From Oopsacas minuta (taxonomy: Eukaryota > Porifera > Hexactinellida > Lyssacinosida > Leucopsacidae), in assembly GCA_024704765.1 (NCBI GenBank), contig JAKMXF010000314.1, positions 109,377 through 173,376 on the forward strand: DNA of 64,000 nucleotides, read 5' to 3'. This document shows, in pieces, positions 24,017 through 34,070 of this stretch. Under the pieces are notes generated by a model. The model was not told where the DNA came from. It was given only the letters and a program-made list of their open reading frames with translations, and searched no databases. Both the position numbers and the translations under genes were made by a program. The number at the start of each line of letters is the position of its first letter. The stretch's first letter is position 1.

Positions 24017-26390
24017 CTATATGGGAATTTCTAAATAGTTCTTACTGCATTGATAACTACATCTGAAGGATTCAAGACCTCCTTGGTCAGCCAAGTGTAT
24101 TAGTTTCAAGTCAGAATTTTCAATCTCCAAGGCAAAGGTTTCATTGTATATGAGCAAAAATACACAACTATTACAAAATGAAGTGGTGGAATTGGAAATT
24201 CCTTTCTTTGAATACAATTTTGATTTTAAATACTGTGTATAGCATATCCAGCAATGAAAGCCAAGGACTGGCGAACTTCTGTTATCGGTAAAAAATCAAA
24301 GTTCTGATGGAGAATAGAAGAGTATATGCTCAGGTCGTATGTTGGCAGTGTTTCAGTAATATCAGGTACATTGTTACATGAGAAAGTCTTTACAAATTAC
24401 TAAACCAAAGTCCCAAATTTGCTGTCTGAGCTCTGTATAACTTTAAAATGCTAGAAACATTTTTTCTACATATTAGAGAGACCGAAATCTTGGAATTACA
24501 GTTAGAAATAAATCTGTAAACCCTAGTGTCTTCAAGAGAATAGTTTTGTAGAAATCCTGTCAAAACGTAAGATATCCACAATCGTTGGTTGTTAAATGGT
24601 TAATGATTCTTGTTATAACTTGAAGAGTGTGAATGCTTGTGAACAAAGCTTGCCAGCTCTACCACTACAACTATAGCTATTCTAATCCTGAAGTCAAGAT
24701 ACAAACTTTGAAAAGAACAGAAAATGATTTATCTTCATGCTGGAAACCTTTGAATCAGGGTCGCGTAGTCGAATTTCTTCCTTGGACTTTGGATGTTACA
24801 CATCTTCCAAAATCTGGTAATGAGAGAGATAGATTGATATGTTGGTTAGGAAATCTTATTCCATTCATTATTCATCAACACAGTATTTGTTGTTGACTGA
24901 CCCTCGATTTATGGGAAGATAAATGTTGTACTAATATCCTTCTGGTTTATCCAGTTATTTCGAATACACGTCACTTTGTGAACCGGGTCTACCATCAAGA
25001 AAATTGATCTAGTAGGATCTGATGGGTTTGGGCAAGTTTGCTGTAAACTGGTACTATCAGTTAGAGACTTAAATAACCTCACGTTCAGTTGATAATCATC
25101 TGTACAAGACCACACTTCTTGATGTCAATAATTTGTTTCATACTCGAAGTAAATCAGAAGATTTTGCATCACAACATGGTAGAAGTTTGACAATTTCAGA
25201 CCACTTTGTGAAAAGGCTGAAAATTTGAAATGCTAGAACCGTCTATGCAGGATCAGATACAAAAGAATTGTTCTCTGGGTGTTGAATCAGTTTGTAGAAT
25301 AGTAGAAACATAGATGTTACCCCCTTTATAAGTGTAATTTGACTTTAAGTGAATTTCGCCCAACTGTGGAAGAATATTTTTCGTAAAATTGTTGTCCTGA
25401 CAAGCTACCTTCAGATAATCTGCAAACTTGTGACTAAACCAATATTTGATTAGAGACGCTAGTATGGATGGATGAAACAGAGAGATACAATCTAATAATA
25501 GCAGATAACTGTAGCAGCTTGAAGAGATTATTTGAGCTTTGAAAGATAGAACCGATGTCAATAAAGTATATCGGTGGTTGTTCTTCGAAACCTTCAAATT
25601 TTAGTTGCCCCAAAATAAATTGAAGTATATTGAAGATTTTCAAGCTCTAGGAATCTTATTCACAAGCTCTAAATTTATCTATAGTAATCAAACTGAATGA
25701 ATAGCAGTATTGTTGCGAATATCAACAACATTTTGTTCATGTATGTCAAGCTTTTGAGTAAAATGATAAATTTGGCGAATATCAAAAGACAAGTGATTAT
25801 GGCTGGAACTCCAACTTTATTGACAAAACCCAACACATGTAAAGCATCATCAATACAGATCTGATGAGATATAGTTAATAGTAATCCAGATAGTACCTTC
25901 TTGAAAATATGCAATGTACCCTGCGAATATAAGTTAATTTTTCAGTTAAGTTAATCGTCTTATACTTTAGCTGGATGTCATCAAGATTAAAAACAGAAAA
26001 GTGATCGTTTTTGTTTTTATGTTCAGCACGACTCAACTCAAGAACATGACATTTTCGTCATGCTCTTGAGTTGAGTCGTGCTGTTTCGGTCCAAAACATC
26101 AGGTTGTATGGAAGATCCTTGAAATAAGAAGTGCGCTTGGCATTTTTTATAAGACAAGGCTTTCTTGAAACTTTTTCCACTGTACCATCACCCATAGGAA
26201 TACCGAAGTAAAATAACACGTCATTGTCATTGAAATGTTTCGAACAGATGAAGACTTTTGCAAATTCCCATGTATCTTCTTTATGGAGAAATCTTCGCGA
26301 TTCATACTGCATTCTTTTGACCAATGATTCGTCATTTCAAACACTGGAGTATAATTAGTTCGCTCATAATTGGAGGAGCAGTGGCCACGC
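24017..26390 (-). pseudogene. Broken P-element/THAP9-like transposase
   Basis: Minus-strand pieces in order: a THAP zinc finger (CSSNYERTNYTPVFE near 26380, then after a frameshift EFAKVFICSKHFNDNDV with the C-x2-H ligands, then a KPCLIKNA block). Next ILQFILGQLKFEGF. Then the RNase-H region around EIHLKSNYTYKGGNI (25330), followed by LMVDPVHKVTCIRNNW (about 24950-25000), the block typical of P-element transposases. Then YVLTGFLQNYSLEDT with VYRFISNCN (24500s), EVRQSLAFIAGYAIHS (24250s) and LADQGGLES (24080s). Order and spacing fit a whole THAP9-like protein of 700-800 residues. Frameshifts and stops are numerous, so it is a dead copy. A GTP-dependent P-type cut-and-paste enzyme is the family function. 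Confidence 0.8.
26024..26083. repeat. Near-perfect 27-bp hairpin inside the P-like pseudogene
   Basis: The left arm 26024-26050 and right arm 26057-26083 are reverse complements with one mismatch in 27, separated by ATTTTC. The right arm is the pseudogene's own sequence (end of the THAP fragment frame). The left arm looks like a snap-back copy of it. Confidence 0.85.
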
Positions 26391-27192
26391 TACACCAATT
26401 AGGTATGTTGCTAAGGATTATTGAAATATCAGTAAATAATAATTGAAATACTGAAAAATGAGTCAGAGGATGTAAAGCGGGTTTGTAATTGATACAGACA
26501 AGATGGGTTGTGTCGTAGCCTACAGTTGTGTGTTTGTTAATATAAACAAGTGAATAATAATTATCTTCCTATAAAATTTGTGCATCAAAATTATTTTGAA
26601 AATTATGGGTCAATTAGAAATAGAATTGAAGTTATCCATGGTTATGAAAAAGAGTATGTGAGTAGGCTATAGTTAGGTAGGCTGCGGTTAAATTGCTTTC
26701 TATTTCTTTGCTTTTGGTTCCATACTTAATGTCGAAACAAAAAATAACAAAGAACTAAACCTAAAAGACATACTGGAACACACCTGGATCTGCTAATTGC
26801 AAGAGCTTAATTGAGAATCGAATCACTGTCAGGAAAAGTTCTAAAATATAAGTTAGTGCATTAGTGTACAATCTACGCTTCTGAAAGCTAAAACCCTTTC
26901 AAAAGGTTAGCAAACTTTTTTAGGATGTTAGAGAGCTTAAGACGACGTTAAGATTCAAGAATTTAAGTATAAGAAATAAGATAATCCGAACCAGCGATTA
27001 TACAATAGAGTCCAAAATTATGTTCCAATGGGTCCGTTTGCAGAAATTCAGACAAAACATGAAGAAATCCATACGAGTCAGTTAGATAGTTTATAATCTG
27101 TTCTAAGGCAATACACACGTGTCTCAAACTAGTATACGTTGCTTCCTCAATTTACCCGAAATTTCCAGGTAAGGACTGCCAAGCATAATGCC

Positions 27193-28690
27193 CAATGGTT
27201 CCCAACCGGGGTTCCCTAGACAATGCTTAGGGGTTCCGGGGGGTTCTTTCATACAACAATACATGTGCATTATTAGAATCATTTTTGAAATTGTTATCAA
27301 CATATTACAAGATATATGTAGTCTCATTTAACTCTTTGATATTCCCCAACTTGTAAAATATAAATAGTTACTTGTAAATGTAACTTGTAACTAATGAATA
27401 TATATTATTCAGATTAACTTCATTATGATCCTATCTGTTAACTCCAACATCATCTATTATCGTCAAATATAACCCAGTTGTATTTTTGATTCGATGGATC
27501 GTTTTCTGAAAAAACCCAGATTATCAAATTCTAATGATGAAGATATAGGTGCCGGCATTAATTCAAGTTGAATCAGTGAAACAGGAATTCAGAGTAACCA
27601 GGCAATGTCCGTGATTATAATGTTAGTTATCTAGCAATTAGTTTTAGTTGGACTGGGGATATTAGATATCCTCTGCTTGAGTGCATTGTTTGGGGAGAAA
27701 AGCTCTCAAACTCTTACATGCTACCAGCAAAACTAAAGAGACATTTTGCTACAAAAGAAATCGATCTTGCACATAAGAATGTGGAGTATTTTATGAGGCT
27801 GAGGGAAGAACAAAAGTCACAAACTTCAAGATTTCAAACTCACTTTAAAGTCAGTGACAAGACTCAAGAGGCTAATTATTTAGTGGCAGAACAGGTTGCT
27901 AAATAGTTTTGATCAAGTCATAAAATGTTGAACTTCATAAGACAAAGACCGCTCAAATCACGTATATTTGCAAAACTATGCAAATCTATGGATTCTTTGC
28001 ACATACTCCTCACTATACGGAAGTTTGATGGCTTTCAAGAGGAAATGTATTATCACGTGTTATGGCCTAAGAGAAGAAATGCTCCTTCTCTTTCACCAGG
28101 AAAATCTAATTGAATTTTCCAATGTAATTTGTGATCAATCATGGTATTCTAAGATGGCATACTTAGCTGACATATTTCAACAATTAAACAAATTCAATAC
28201 TAACATGCAAAGATGACGGAAAATGTATGGAAATCTACAAACAAACTCCGTGCACTCAAACATGAACTTGGGATCTGGAAATCCCGGCCTTAGAAAGCAA
28301 TCTAGAGATGTTTCTTCTTGTTGAACAGAGAAAATGGAAAGAAATACTACCTCTCATTTGGGTAATTTGACTACTCTACAGGAAAGAATCGAAAAGTATT
28401 ATCCTGAATTGATAGTAGATGATTTTGATTGGGTCATAAACCCATTTACAAAAGTACTATTCAGGGTAGGACAGTTCTCCCTTAGAGAAGAAGAAGAATT
28501 AACGGAACTTTTTTATGATAGGACATTGAAGTTAAAACATTCAGATATATCTCTAGATTCATTTTAAAGCACCATTGAAATTAATACCCTAACATAGTAA
28601 AATGCTCTAAAAATCATGCTGCTATTTTCGACAACATATATCTGTGAACTAGGATTCTCTGCTATGACAACAATAATTCAGACTACGTTT
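27193..28690 (+). pseudogene. Broken ZBED5/SCAND3-type (Buster) hAT transposase
   Basis: An end-like sequence CAATGGTTCCCAACCGGGG at 27193 precedes coding remnants: MDRFLKKPRLS (27495), then MLPAKLKRHFATKEIDLAHK with KNVEYFMRLREEQK and KVSDKTQEANYLVAEQVAK (27718-27906). After an apparent internal deletion come LNFIRQRPLKSRIFAKLC (27925), WYSKMAYLADIFQQLNKF with NTNMQ (about 28140-28210), ERIEKYYPELIVDDFDW and LTELFYDRTLKLK (28334-28567). The hAT dimerisation motif LFSTTYICELGFSAMTT is at about 28622. This order is the ZBED5/FAM200-like transposase. The catalytic middle is deleted and at least three frameshifts occur. Confidence 0.8.
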
Positions 28691-28956
28691 GTGACAAGTT
28701 CACATTCGGAATCAGCGAACCGATTACCCCAGCATAACGGTTGATAGCAAGGTTAGTATTATTCAGAATATTGTTTACTTTATGGGGCTAAAGAACAAAA
28801 AATATTCACAAAAGTAGATAAAATATCATATTCAGATTCTGCGTACTTAATACCCTTATAATTCTGATGAAAGCAAGTATCAAGAAATACTTAGAATTTC
28901 TGCTATCTGTTGAATATATTCATACTATTAGAACGCAATTAATCTGTATGTATACT

Positions 28957-29586
28957 AGCGCGCTTCGCTTGCCAGGTAACTGTGTGAAAGCTTAGTGCCT
29001 CGGGTTAGATTAAGTATCAAACATAAATTTCTTAGTTCATTTGGTCACGATGCGACGAGAAAAACTCAGGACTTCGTGCCCAAGATGTATAATATAACAG
29101 AAATTTTAGATGGTTCATCGAAATTATATTCAATGACCATCTGTGGTGACGCTGGAAATGCTATGTCACTGTGGTTAGTAATCTCGGCTTTTGGTGCCTC
29201 TGGTATTAAGAAACTGTGAAGGTTTTCCAAAGTTGGAAATTTTGAGTGTTTTTGTAGAATCATGATGACTAAATAATCCAATGATGAGTTATCTTTTGGT
29301 CAAAATGATGACGTCCTGACATTTGTCACAATGAGGGTTAACTGTGGTTCAAGTTTCAAACATCTATCATATATATTGACTGAACAATGGTCAATAATGT
29401 GATTTTTGAAAATACAAAAAAGTGACAATGACGTCATAATTTCTTCGTAGGTGTGAATTTTCGTCCAAGACACGAACATGTAATAGTCAGGTCCAAAATG
29501 CCCCTGCCAAAAATCAGCCCTGGGGGTCCTCCGGTTTCTTTTATCAATTCTGGACATACAAACATATATATATATATATATATATA
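28957..29586 (+). repeat. Interspersed repeat D, longest contiguous copy
   Basis: It starts at a hairpin CTAGCGCGCTTCGCTTGCCAG and continues through GCTTAGTGCC, TTTCTTAGTT, TTTGGTCACGATGC and CATCTGTGGTGACG. It then has a CAATGACGTCATAATTTC block and GGTGTGAATTTTCGTCCAAG, and runs into (TA)n, where the big transposon is inserted. The same order appears at 43206-44225 (plus), and in pieces at 45222-45520, 49033-49155, 17950-18440 and 12825-12990 (minus). On the opposite strand the family ends in hairpin plus CTAGT, which resembles a Helitron 3' end. That classification is inference. Confidence 0.6.
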
Positions 29587-29649
29587 TGTTGCAGTGCAAA
29601 TGCGAGTTTAGTGTGATTGCAATCACACCAGTTTACTTGCAATCACACC

Positions 29650-30164
29650 AACCTATTGGCGTAAGTGCAAGCTTCGAATAGAATCAATATTGGGTAAATT
29701 ATAATTACTGATCTCTATATATGGAATATGAATAATCCTAATTTGGAATAAGTAGGTTAAGGTACTAACAATATACTAGCAATCACCCTACGCATATTAC
29801 TATGCATGATGGAACTACAAGATTCTAAAGTGATTCGATTGAAGTTAAGAATGATTTTTCTCTAGATTGAGTACCTGAGTTAAACATCTTTAAATCTTCA
29901 AAATATAATTATTTCCCTAAAAATAATTCGGAGAATTGAGTATTTATACTTGGATATATCAAAAGTCATCTATGTATCAACATTAGAAATGGGGAAATAA
30001 TCATCAATAAAGTGTAAACTGTGTTTGATAAACATCAACCTAGCCATGTCAATGATTTCATCTACAGTGACTTTCATTCTATAAAATGAGCTACGGAAAA
30101 CAATGAATACGCAATATAATTATATTGATTCTATTCAAAGCTCGCACTTACACCAATAGGTTGG
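29650..30164. mobile_element. 515-bp element inserted in the left TIR
   Basis: It has arms of about 40 bp at 29651-29690 and 30123-30162 that are inverted repeats (ACCTATTGGYGTAAGTGC, then AATAGAATCAATAT). The host TIR resumes on both sides when aligned with the intact right TIR. Noncoding, AT-rich inside. Confidence 0.75.
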
Positions 30165-30436
30165 TGCACGGGTCTCTCAGAAAATCATATTGATCGAAAA
30201 AACGAGGTCCTTGAGATTTTTCATGATTCTTGTGTAGAATTTTGCGTAGAATCCGATTCTGTTGCCAAAAAAATATTTCTCACACAAATTTTTGAGTTAT
30301 TTTATATTTTTTGTAAAAAAAAATTTTTTTAGTTCCCATTTTTATATGTTGTCGGGTTGCTAGTTTATCATATTAGAATCATCGTTATCACTCATACATT
30401 GAATATAATACATCCATCAGTCACATAAAGAATAAA

Positions 30437-32422
30437 TTAAGGACTTATAAAATTAACGAAATTTTTTTCCTTGACAGCATTTAGTAGGTTATCGCCGTAA
30501 TTTTCTAGAGACTCGCTACATTGATAATTTCTCCAAACTTTGATGAATCGAGAATGAGCTGATTCAGCTGCCTGCTCTGAAACGGCGCCCAATCCCATAC
30601 CAACTGGAAGGAATTTGGTGATAAATGGGATAACATGTCTGCACACTATATGGACTTTTGTTGAACAATTCAGCCCAGTTAATTTGAATGCTTCTTCAAA
30701 TTGAAATATCCCCAGTTTGTAATCACCTTGTATCTTTTGCCCAAAACATGTCCTCACTACCTCTGAAAATCGCTTTAAAGCAATGCTGGATGAGTTGCTA
30801 ATTGGAAAACCAATCTGCTCAACCATCAATGTAATTTTCCGCATTGCATTACCTTCAAATGCGCCTCCATGGTAAGAACTTCGAGATATGTTATTGTGCT
30901 TCAGTAATAATTCATGTGTAACTAACTCTTCTTCAGACATTGTAGCCACGATCGCATTGTACAACTTCTGACCAACCCCTAACAAAAGATGTAACTCGGG
31001 AATATTGAACATCTGCATGTAGTCAACCATCCATACACCAAGAGCCTCCATATCTTCTACACCATCACAGTCAATCGCTTGATTCTTTGAGTCGGAGTTA
31101 TATTCTTCACACAATTTTTGGTACATCTCTGCATGATGTGCTGATGATCTTGATTTGAATTCGACATGATCCAATCCACTTTTAGCATCCCATTCACACC
31201 AAATGCATGGGTAACGTCCAAGCATAATACCCAGACAGAGAGCAGCGGCTTTGAGATCAAAGGTAAAAGATACGTTGTACTCATGAATAAACTTTTGAAT
31301 TTCCGGGGCATTCAGTATTATAGAAAAATTGTAATTATTTTCAGGAGCACTTGATACCCATAAGAAGATTAGATTTCGCACAGAATTTTCCAGTTGTAGA
31401 CACATGACAAGCTTAGTGAACCCACAACCATAATCAAGGCCTAGCTTAAAATTGAAACTGTAAACTGAAGATTCTCCGCTAATGTTGTAGACTTTTTCTA
31501 TCAGTTTGTCGATGTTGCAACAGCGTACGACCCAAGTCTTTCTGATATCAGAGGAATACTTCTCTTTGCTCCATTCCAGATCTAATTGGACGCATTCGAA
31601 TATATCATCACAATATTGTTTCCGTTCGTCGTAATAGTCCTTCATTGATGGACAGGCCACGCCAGCATCCCTTATTACTTTGGTTACAGCTTTTAGTTGC
31701 TTGTTACTCATTGCTCCGCCAGTGCATTTTATCTGTGCGATGTCAGAGAAATCCATTTTGGGCATTTTGTGTTGAGGTAACTGGTCCAAATTACCAGGAA
31801 GCATATGAATTGGATGGCCTCCCGATGGTCTAGGTAACGTTATACGCGAGTCCTCACTTGCACTGCGGAATTTTCGTAAGATTTCGGAACATACGACAGG
31901 TTCAATAGAACGTTTTCGTGCTAACAAAAATTGGCTATTATTTACCAAAGAAGTTTTTGAGCAAGTATGCGGAAATCCGGGACTTACTGTGTTTAAACAC
32001 TTACTACAAAGGTTAAGAACCTTTTTGGGAGAGTTGATCGCAGGACGTCCAGGTTTTTCGTGGAGAATTTGCAAAGAAGCACGATTTCTAGGTCCAAATC
32101 TCGAACTTTCCATGCACATTACACAGGTATTGACTGAACTACACGTATTCAAGCGAGTATTTCGTATAATTGGCCAATTGAATCGAACAGGAATTTCCCT
32201 TGAAGTATCATCATGCATTGATCGATTAACCAAATAGAGCTTGCAAGTATTGCACAAAACATTTGGCCGATTATCGTCCATCGGATCGATTGGCTCGAAA
32301 AACTTCGAATATTGCTCACCCAATTGAGTAGAAATAAGGCTATTGTTTTTAATAGTTATCTTCCCAACTTTAATACAACACCAACGACAAATTTTGTCTT
32401 TTGCAGACTCGTGCTTACTCAT
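30437..32422 (-). CDS. Intact transposase with RAG1/Transib-like D-D-(C2H2)-E layout
   Basis: An open frame runs to TAA at 30437-30439. The first ATG (32467) adds 15 hydrophobic residues, so I prefer the second ATG (32422, MSKHESAKDK); numbering below counts from the first. N-terminal zinc-binding pairs are C27/C30, C72/C75, C115/C118, and C154/C157 with H167/C169 (CSKC...HTC). The RNase-H-like core has D345 (KLGLDYGCGFTKLV) and D404 (FTFDLKAAALCLGIMLG). C421/C424 (CIWCEW) lie 17 residues later. H606 and H611 (H-x4-H) come next. E631 (SEQAAESAH) lies 20 residues after H611. RAG1 has the same order, D, D, CxxC, HxxxxH, E, with similar local spacings. This is a family widespread in invertebrate genomes, but I cannot name its superfamily. 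No lesion was seen, and long TIRs flank it, so it is likely functional or very recently so. Confidence 0.85.
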   Translation of the reverse strand: MSKHESAKDKICRWCCIKVGKITIKNNSLISTQLGEQYSKFFEPIDPMDDNRPNVLCNTCKLYLVNRSMHDDTSREIPVRFNWPIIRNTRLNTCSSVNTCVMCMESSRFGPRNRASLQILHEKPGRPAINSPKKVLNLCSKCLNTVSPGFPHTCSKTSLVNNSQFLLARKRSIEPVVCSEILRKFRSASEDSRITLPRPSGGHPIHMLPGNLDQLPQHKMPKMDFSDIAQIKCTGGAMSNKQLKAVTKVIRDAGVACPSMKDYYDERKQYCDDIFECVQLDLEWSKEKYSSDIRKTWVVRCCNIDKLIEKVYNISGESSVYSFNFKLGLDYGCGFTKLVMCLQLENSVRNLIFLWVSSAPENNYNFSIILNAPEIQKFIHEYNVSFTFDLKAAALCLGIMLGRYPCIWCEWDAKSGLDHVEFKSRSSAHHAEMYQKLCEEYNSDSKNQAIDCDGVEDMEALGVWMVDYMQMFNIPELHLLLGVGQKLYNAIVATMSEEELVTHELLLKHNNISRSSYHGGAFEGNAMRKITLMVEQIGFPISNSSSIALKRFSEVVRTCFGQKIQGDYKLGIFQFEEAFKLTGLNCSTKVHIVCRHVIPFITKFLPVGMGLGAVSEQAAESAHSRFIKVWRNYQCSESLENYGDNLLNAVKEKNFVNFISP

Positions 32423-33370
32423 CAATACCAACAGTAGAAAAATTATATAGAAAATGAGTACAAGCATTCTTTAAATAGTTTTTCTATGCAAACAGATATT
32501 CGTTAAACACCTTTAATTACTAATTATCACTGAATGGAAACTACTTAAAAGTATTCAAAGGACTCGATTAGGTGATTAATGACGTGCAATCAAACTATTG
32601 TTACTATTGTTAAACTATTCGAACCTGATACCATACAGAAAAATGAATGACATAATAGAATAGAATAAAACCGCAATACTATTGAAAATTCTAAGTGCAT
32701 GCAGATGTAAACAACAATGTCTAAGCATATCATAATAATATCTGATTGCCAATGGTGATGCATCTGCCATCGCTGTCATGATGAGAATCTAAAATATTCG
32801 AATTGTAAAAAATTATTTTTTACAAAAAATAAATTTATCGAAAAAATTTGTGTGGGAAATATTTTTTTGACAACAGAATAGAATTTTCCGCAAAATTCTA
32901 CACAAGAATCATGAAAAATCTCAAGGACCTCGTTATTTCGATCAATATGATTTTCTGAGAGACCCGTGGGTGTGATTGCGAGTACACCAGTGTGATTGCA
33001 AGTACACTAGGTAGTTGGTGTGATTGCAATCACACCAACTCGCATTTACACTGCAACATATATACATAAATACATATAGAGGCTCCAGTGATTGTGTGAA
33101 TTCAGGAAAAAATGAATTTCTGGAATTTTGGGAAATTAACTACAAAAGTTTACTCGTGTTAACTGGTACTTTCAGTAAATGTGTGAAATTTATGCAATAT
33201 CAAATGGTGGCTTCACACAATGAAAGTGATTGGATCTCAGTTGGCTTCACTTGCTTGGCATCCTTAAGTATAAATCCTGGGTGTTTCAGTAGGTCTAGCA
33301 TTACCTGGAAATGATTCACAGCCTGAACATGTCTGTGCAATCATATAAAGATGCTATGTTTAAGTTATCT

Positions 33371-34030
33371 GGGGATGGCAAAAGTTGGCTATTGCCCAAA
33401 TAAGATTACTACAAGCTACTGGAGGAAGTCAGAAAAGCTGCTGACAAGGAGAAAAGCAAAACAGAAAGAATTTCACCAGTTGATCAAGTAAGTAATTTTT
33501 AATAAATTACCAACCACCATGTAGTTATTTCAATATATTCAAGACTTCTAAATTAAATTTGAATTTCTGTAATAATTTCATCTCGTCTATAGTGCTTAAT
33601 ATACTGAATTCCACATTATTTCATTTCATTTTTTGCAACGATTCTGAAATATTTCAATTTCCATACTTTCCCTCATCTAAAATAATTGTAGATTGGTTCT
33701 ATTGTAATTTTGCAAAGTTTATCCTTTTCGACTTTATAATCTGTATTTATTTATTTTCTAAAAGATCTGAAATTCTACAGTGTGGCGATGTAAAGGAGCT
33801 GATCCGAAAACCTAAAACTCCCACTGACACCCATTGTACTACTCTACAATTGAGGACTCATATGATCTCCTCAGGAGAGCTCACACAGCAAATGGCCATG
33901 CAGTGGGGGACAGAATGTTGCAGGAATCGAGCAATAAGTATGCCAACATCACATCCAAAGCTGTAGAGTTCTACAAATCTTACTGTGAGGAATGCGACAA
34001 GAATAGGAAACGTTCAATGACAAAATGAGT
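33371..34030 (+). pseudogene. KRBA2/Ginger-like integrase, N-terminal part
   Basis: Pieces read LLEEVRKAADKEKSKTERIS (33420-33485), then a 280-bp AT-rich gap opening with GTAAGT (33488), then EILQCGDVKELIRKPKTP (from about 33770). After a frameshift comes YYSTIEDSYDLLRRAHTANG, with KYANITSKAVEFYKSYCEEC (33834-34028). The His pair (RAHTANGH) and the C-x2-C (YCEEC) form the integrase HHCC zinc finger. This order is that of KRAB-A-domain-containing-protein-2-like integrases, related to Ginger transposons and Gypsy integrases. Stops, a frameshift and the hAT insertion at 34071 inactivate it. The AT-rich gap may be an intron. Confidence 0.8.
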
Positions 34031-34070
34031 TGTTGTCAGTACTATTTGACAAAGTAATTTGCTTCCAGGG

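Larger units (their letters stand above)
29587..33058 (-). mobile_element. Intact DDE transposon with long TIRs, unassigned family
   Basis: The outer ends are TGTTGCAGTGCAAATGCGAG at 29587 and its inverted partner (TGTTGCAGTGTAAATGCGAG read inward from 33058). Inner arms 30165-30330 and 32810-32972 are about 90% identical inverted repeats (for example GGGTCTCTCAGAAAATCAT). Each TIR is about 250 bp. The outermost part holds palindromic GGTGTGATTGCAATCACACC units, one in the left arm plus a half, and three tandem variants in the right arm. The element sits in a (TA)n tract, so a target duplication (perhaps TATATA) cannot be resolved. It contains one uninterrupted transposase frame. The left arm is split by a 515-bp secondary insertion. 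Confidence 0.9.

Noticed and set aside
24633-24896. Plus-strand open frame of 87 codons
   Set aside because: It lies antisense to the P-like pseudogene, whose remnants on the minus strand continue on both sides; no domain.
26502-26550. Plus-strand MGCVVAYSC as a THAP start
   Set aside because: It is on the opposite strand from the P-like gene and stops after 16 codons, without the rest of a THAP finger.
32423-32467. Hydrophobic 15-residue N-terminus of the transposase as a signal peptide
   Set aside because: A nuclear DNA-binding enzyme should not carry one. The next Met (MSKHESAKDK) is a better start, and the extension is probably untranslated.
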